From Planctomycetaceae bacterium (GTDB lineage Bacteria > Planctomycetota > Planctomycetia > Pirellulales > JAEUIK01), in NCBI GenBank assembly GCA_016793185.1, contig JAEUIK010000784.1, positions 1 to 6,173 on the forward strand: a stretch of 6,173 nt of DNA, in the 5' to 3' direction. This document shows positions 5,171-6,173 of the stretch, one piece after another. A program made the translations under genes and the position numbers. Position 1 is the stretch's first letter. Each line of letters starts with the position of its first letter. The notes beneath the pieces were generated by a model, which worked only from the letters and a program-made list of their open reading frames with translations, ran no database searches and had not been told where the DNA came from.

Positions 5171-6173
5171 ATGGACGCTGGGCGAATAGGCTGCTCCTTG
5201 GACTGCTCTTGGCGGCGGGCGCCGCGCCGATCCAGGGTGGGCAGGACGACGAGAGCTTTCTCAGGCGCTACGCGGCAACCTACCGCTTCTCGCTCGGACG
5301 GCCCACGGCGATCTCGCTAACACCGGCCGGAGATCGGGCACTCTTTCTGCGCTCCGGTCCGCGGGACTTCGTGCGGAGCCTGTACGAGGTCGACGCGGCG
5401 ACCGGCGCCGAACGACTGCTGCTCTCTGCCGAGCAGCTGCTGCAGGGACAAGCCGAGCAACTCTCCGCGGAAGAGCTCGCCCGCCGCGAGCGGATGCGGT
5501 TGGCGGCACGCGGGATCGCCGGTTACGAACTCTCACGCGATGGGGCGCGGATCCTCGTTCCTCTGTCGGGCAGGCTATTCGTTGTCGAACGCGCCTCGGG
5601 CGCGACGCGCGAACTGGCGATCGGCCAGGCGGCAGCGCTCGATCCCCGTTTTTCGCCTGATGGCAACCACGTCGCCTGGGTCTCCGCTGGAGATCTGCAC
5701 GTCGCCGAGCTGGCGACGAATCAGGTCCGTGCGCTGACGACTGGAGCCACCGACACGCTGACGCGCGGCCTGGCCGAGTTCGTGGCCCAGGAAGAAATGG
5801 ACCGCATGCACGGCTATTGGTGGTCGCCCGAGAGTAACCAGATTCTCTACCAGGAGACCGATACCGCCGCGGTCGAATTGCTCGAGATTGCCGATCCCGC
5901 ACGTCCCGAGCGGCCGCCGCAGGCGTGGCGCTACCCGCGCGCAGGCACTCGCAATGCCAGCGTGAGGCTGCTGCTGAGCGCGCGAACCGGAGGCACGCCG
6001 CGGGAAGTCTTGTGGGACCGCGAGGCGTTTCCCTACCTGGCGAACGTGTGCTGGGAAGCAAACGCGCCGCTGGTAATTCTCGTACAGAACCGAGCGCAAA
6101 CCGTGCTGCGCCTGCTCGAAGTCGATTGCGACGACGGAACCACCAGGCTGCTGCATGAGGAAACGGACGAAGC
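5167..6173 (+). CDS. Secreted DPP-IV-like S9 family peptidase, N-terminal part
   Basis: An open frame of 335 codons starts at TTG 5167 and runs off the right edge. It overlaps the ligase stop in the sequence TTGA, so translation is probably coupled. Residues 1-25 form a Sec-type signal peptide: NGRWANR, then the hydrophobic LLLGLLLAAGAAPI, then a Gly/Gln stretch. The mature part is the DPP-IV N-terminal beta-propeller, with blade-like repeats such as LDPRFSPDGNHVAWV (158-172). The diagnostic family stretch is AEFVAQEEMDRMHGYWWSPE (203-222). E209-E210 correspond to the two glutamates that hold the free amino end of the substrate in DPP-IV. YPRAGTRNASVRL (256-268) is also typical. The product should be exported and release dipeptides from peptide amino ends, preferring Pro or Ala second. 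The serine hydrolase domain is beyond the window, so activity cannot be confirmed. Relatives are about 700 residues or more. Confidence 0.88.
   Translation, partial: MNGRWANRLLLGLLLAAGAAPIQGGQDDESFLRRYAATYRFSLGRPTAISLTPAGDRALFLRSGPRDFVRSLYEVDAATGAERLLLSAEQLLQGQAEQLSAEELARRERMRLAARGIAGYELSRDGARILVPLSGRLFVVERASGATRELAIGQAAALDPRFSPDGNHVAWVSAGDLHVAELATNQVRALTTGATDTLTRGLAEFVAQEEMDRMHGYWWSPESNQILYQETDTAAVELLEIADPARPERPPQAWRYPRAGTRNASVRLLLSARTGGTPREVLWDREAFPYLANVCWEANAPLVILVQNRAQTVLRLLEVDCDDGTTRLLHEETDE

Noticed and set aside
5261..6061. Minus-strand open frame, Arg/Pro/Ser-rich, opposite the peptidase
   Set aside because: The plus-strand frame carries a signal peptide and the DPP-IV Glu-Glu motif; the minus-strand translation is low-complexity shadow sequence.

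Overview
The window is GC-rich bacterial DNA with tightly packed genes and no mobile element, CRISPR array or RNA gene that I can support. The closest overall impression is a planctomycete, of the Pirellulales type. This rests on the style of the NtrC-type regulator, the FadD-like ligase and the secreted DPP-IV-like peptidase. It is an inference from recall, not a proven placement.

Left part (1-1558, all on the minus strand). There are two transcription units. The first, read leftwards from about 925, encodes an Arg-rich protein with one C-terminal membrane helix (568-852), a two-helix holin-superfamily-III/YqjE-like membrane protein (45-527), and the beginning of a third protein (118 to beyond the left edge). 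This resembles the E. coli yqjD-yqjE-yqjK arrangement. The second unit is a single YciF/DUF892 ferritin-like gene (1055-1558). Proteins of both kinds are stress- or envelope-associated elsewhere. Each unit is preceded by a good match to the sigma-54 (RpoN) -24/-12 promoter, with the GG-N10-GC geometry intact (936-951 and 1619-1634).

Middle (1559-3408). A 368-bp divergent intergenic region separates the YciF-like gene from a plus-strand NtrC-family response regulator (receiver, sigma-54-activating AAA+, Fis-type HTH; 1927-3408). No histidine kinase is visible. A sigma-54 activator beside two sigma-54-type promoters is the most interesting arrangement here. It suggests a small local regulon in which this regulator switches on the YciF-like gene and the membrane-protein operon.

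Right part (3409-6173, plus strand). A leader with a likely sigma-70 -10 box and a strong GC hairpin precedes an acyl-CoA synthetase of the ANL superfamily (3608-5170). Its stop codon overlaps the TTG start of a secreted DPP-IV-like S9 peptidase (5167 to beyond the right edge), so these two genes are very probably co-transcribed and translationally coupled. The peptidase keeps its signal peptide and the substrate-binding Glu-Glu motif in the part visible. Its catalytic domain lies outside the window.
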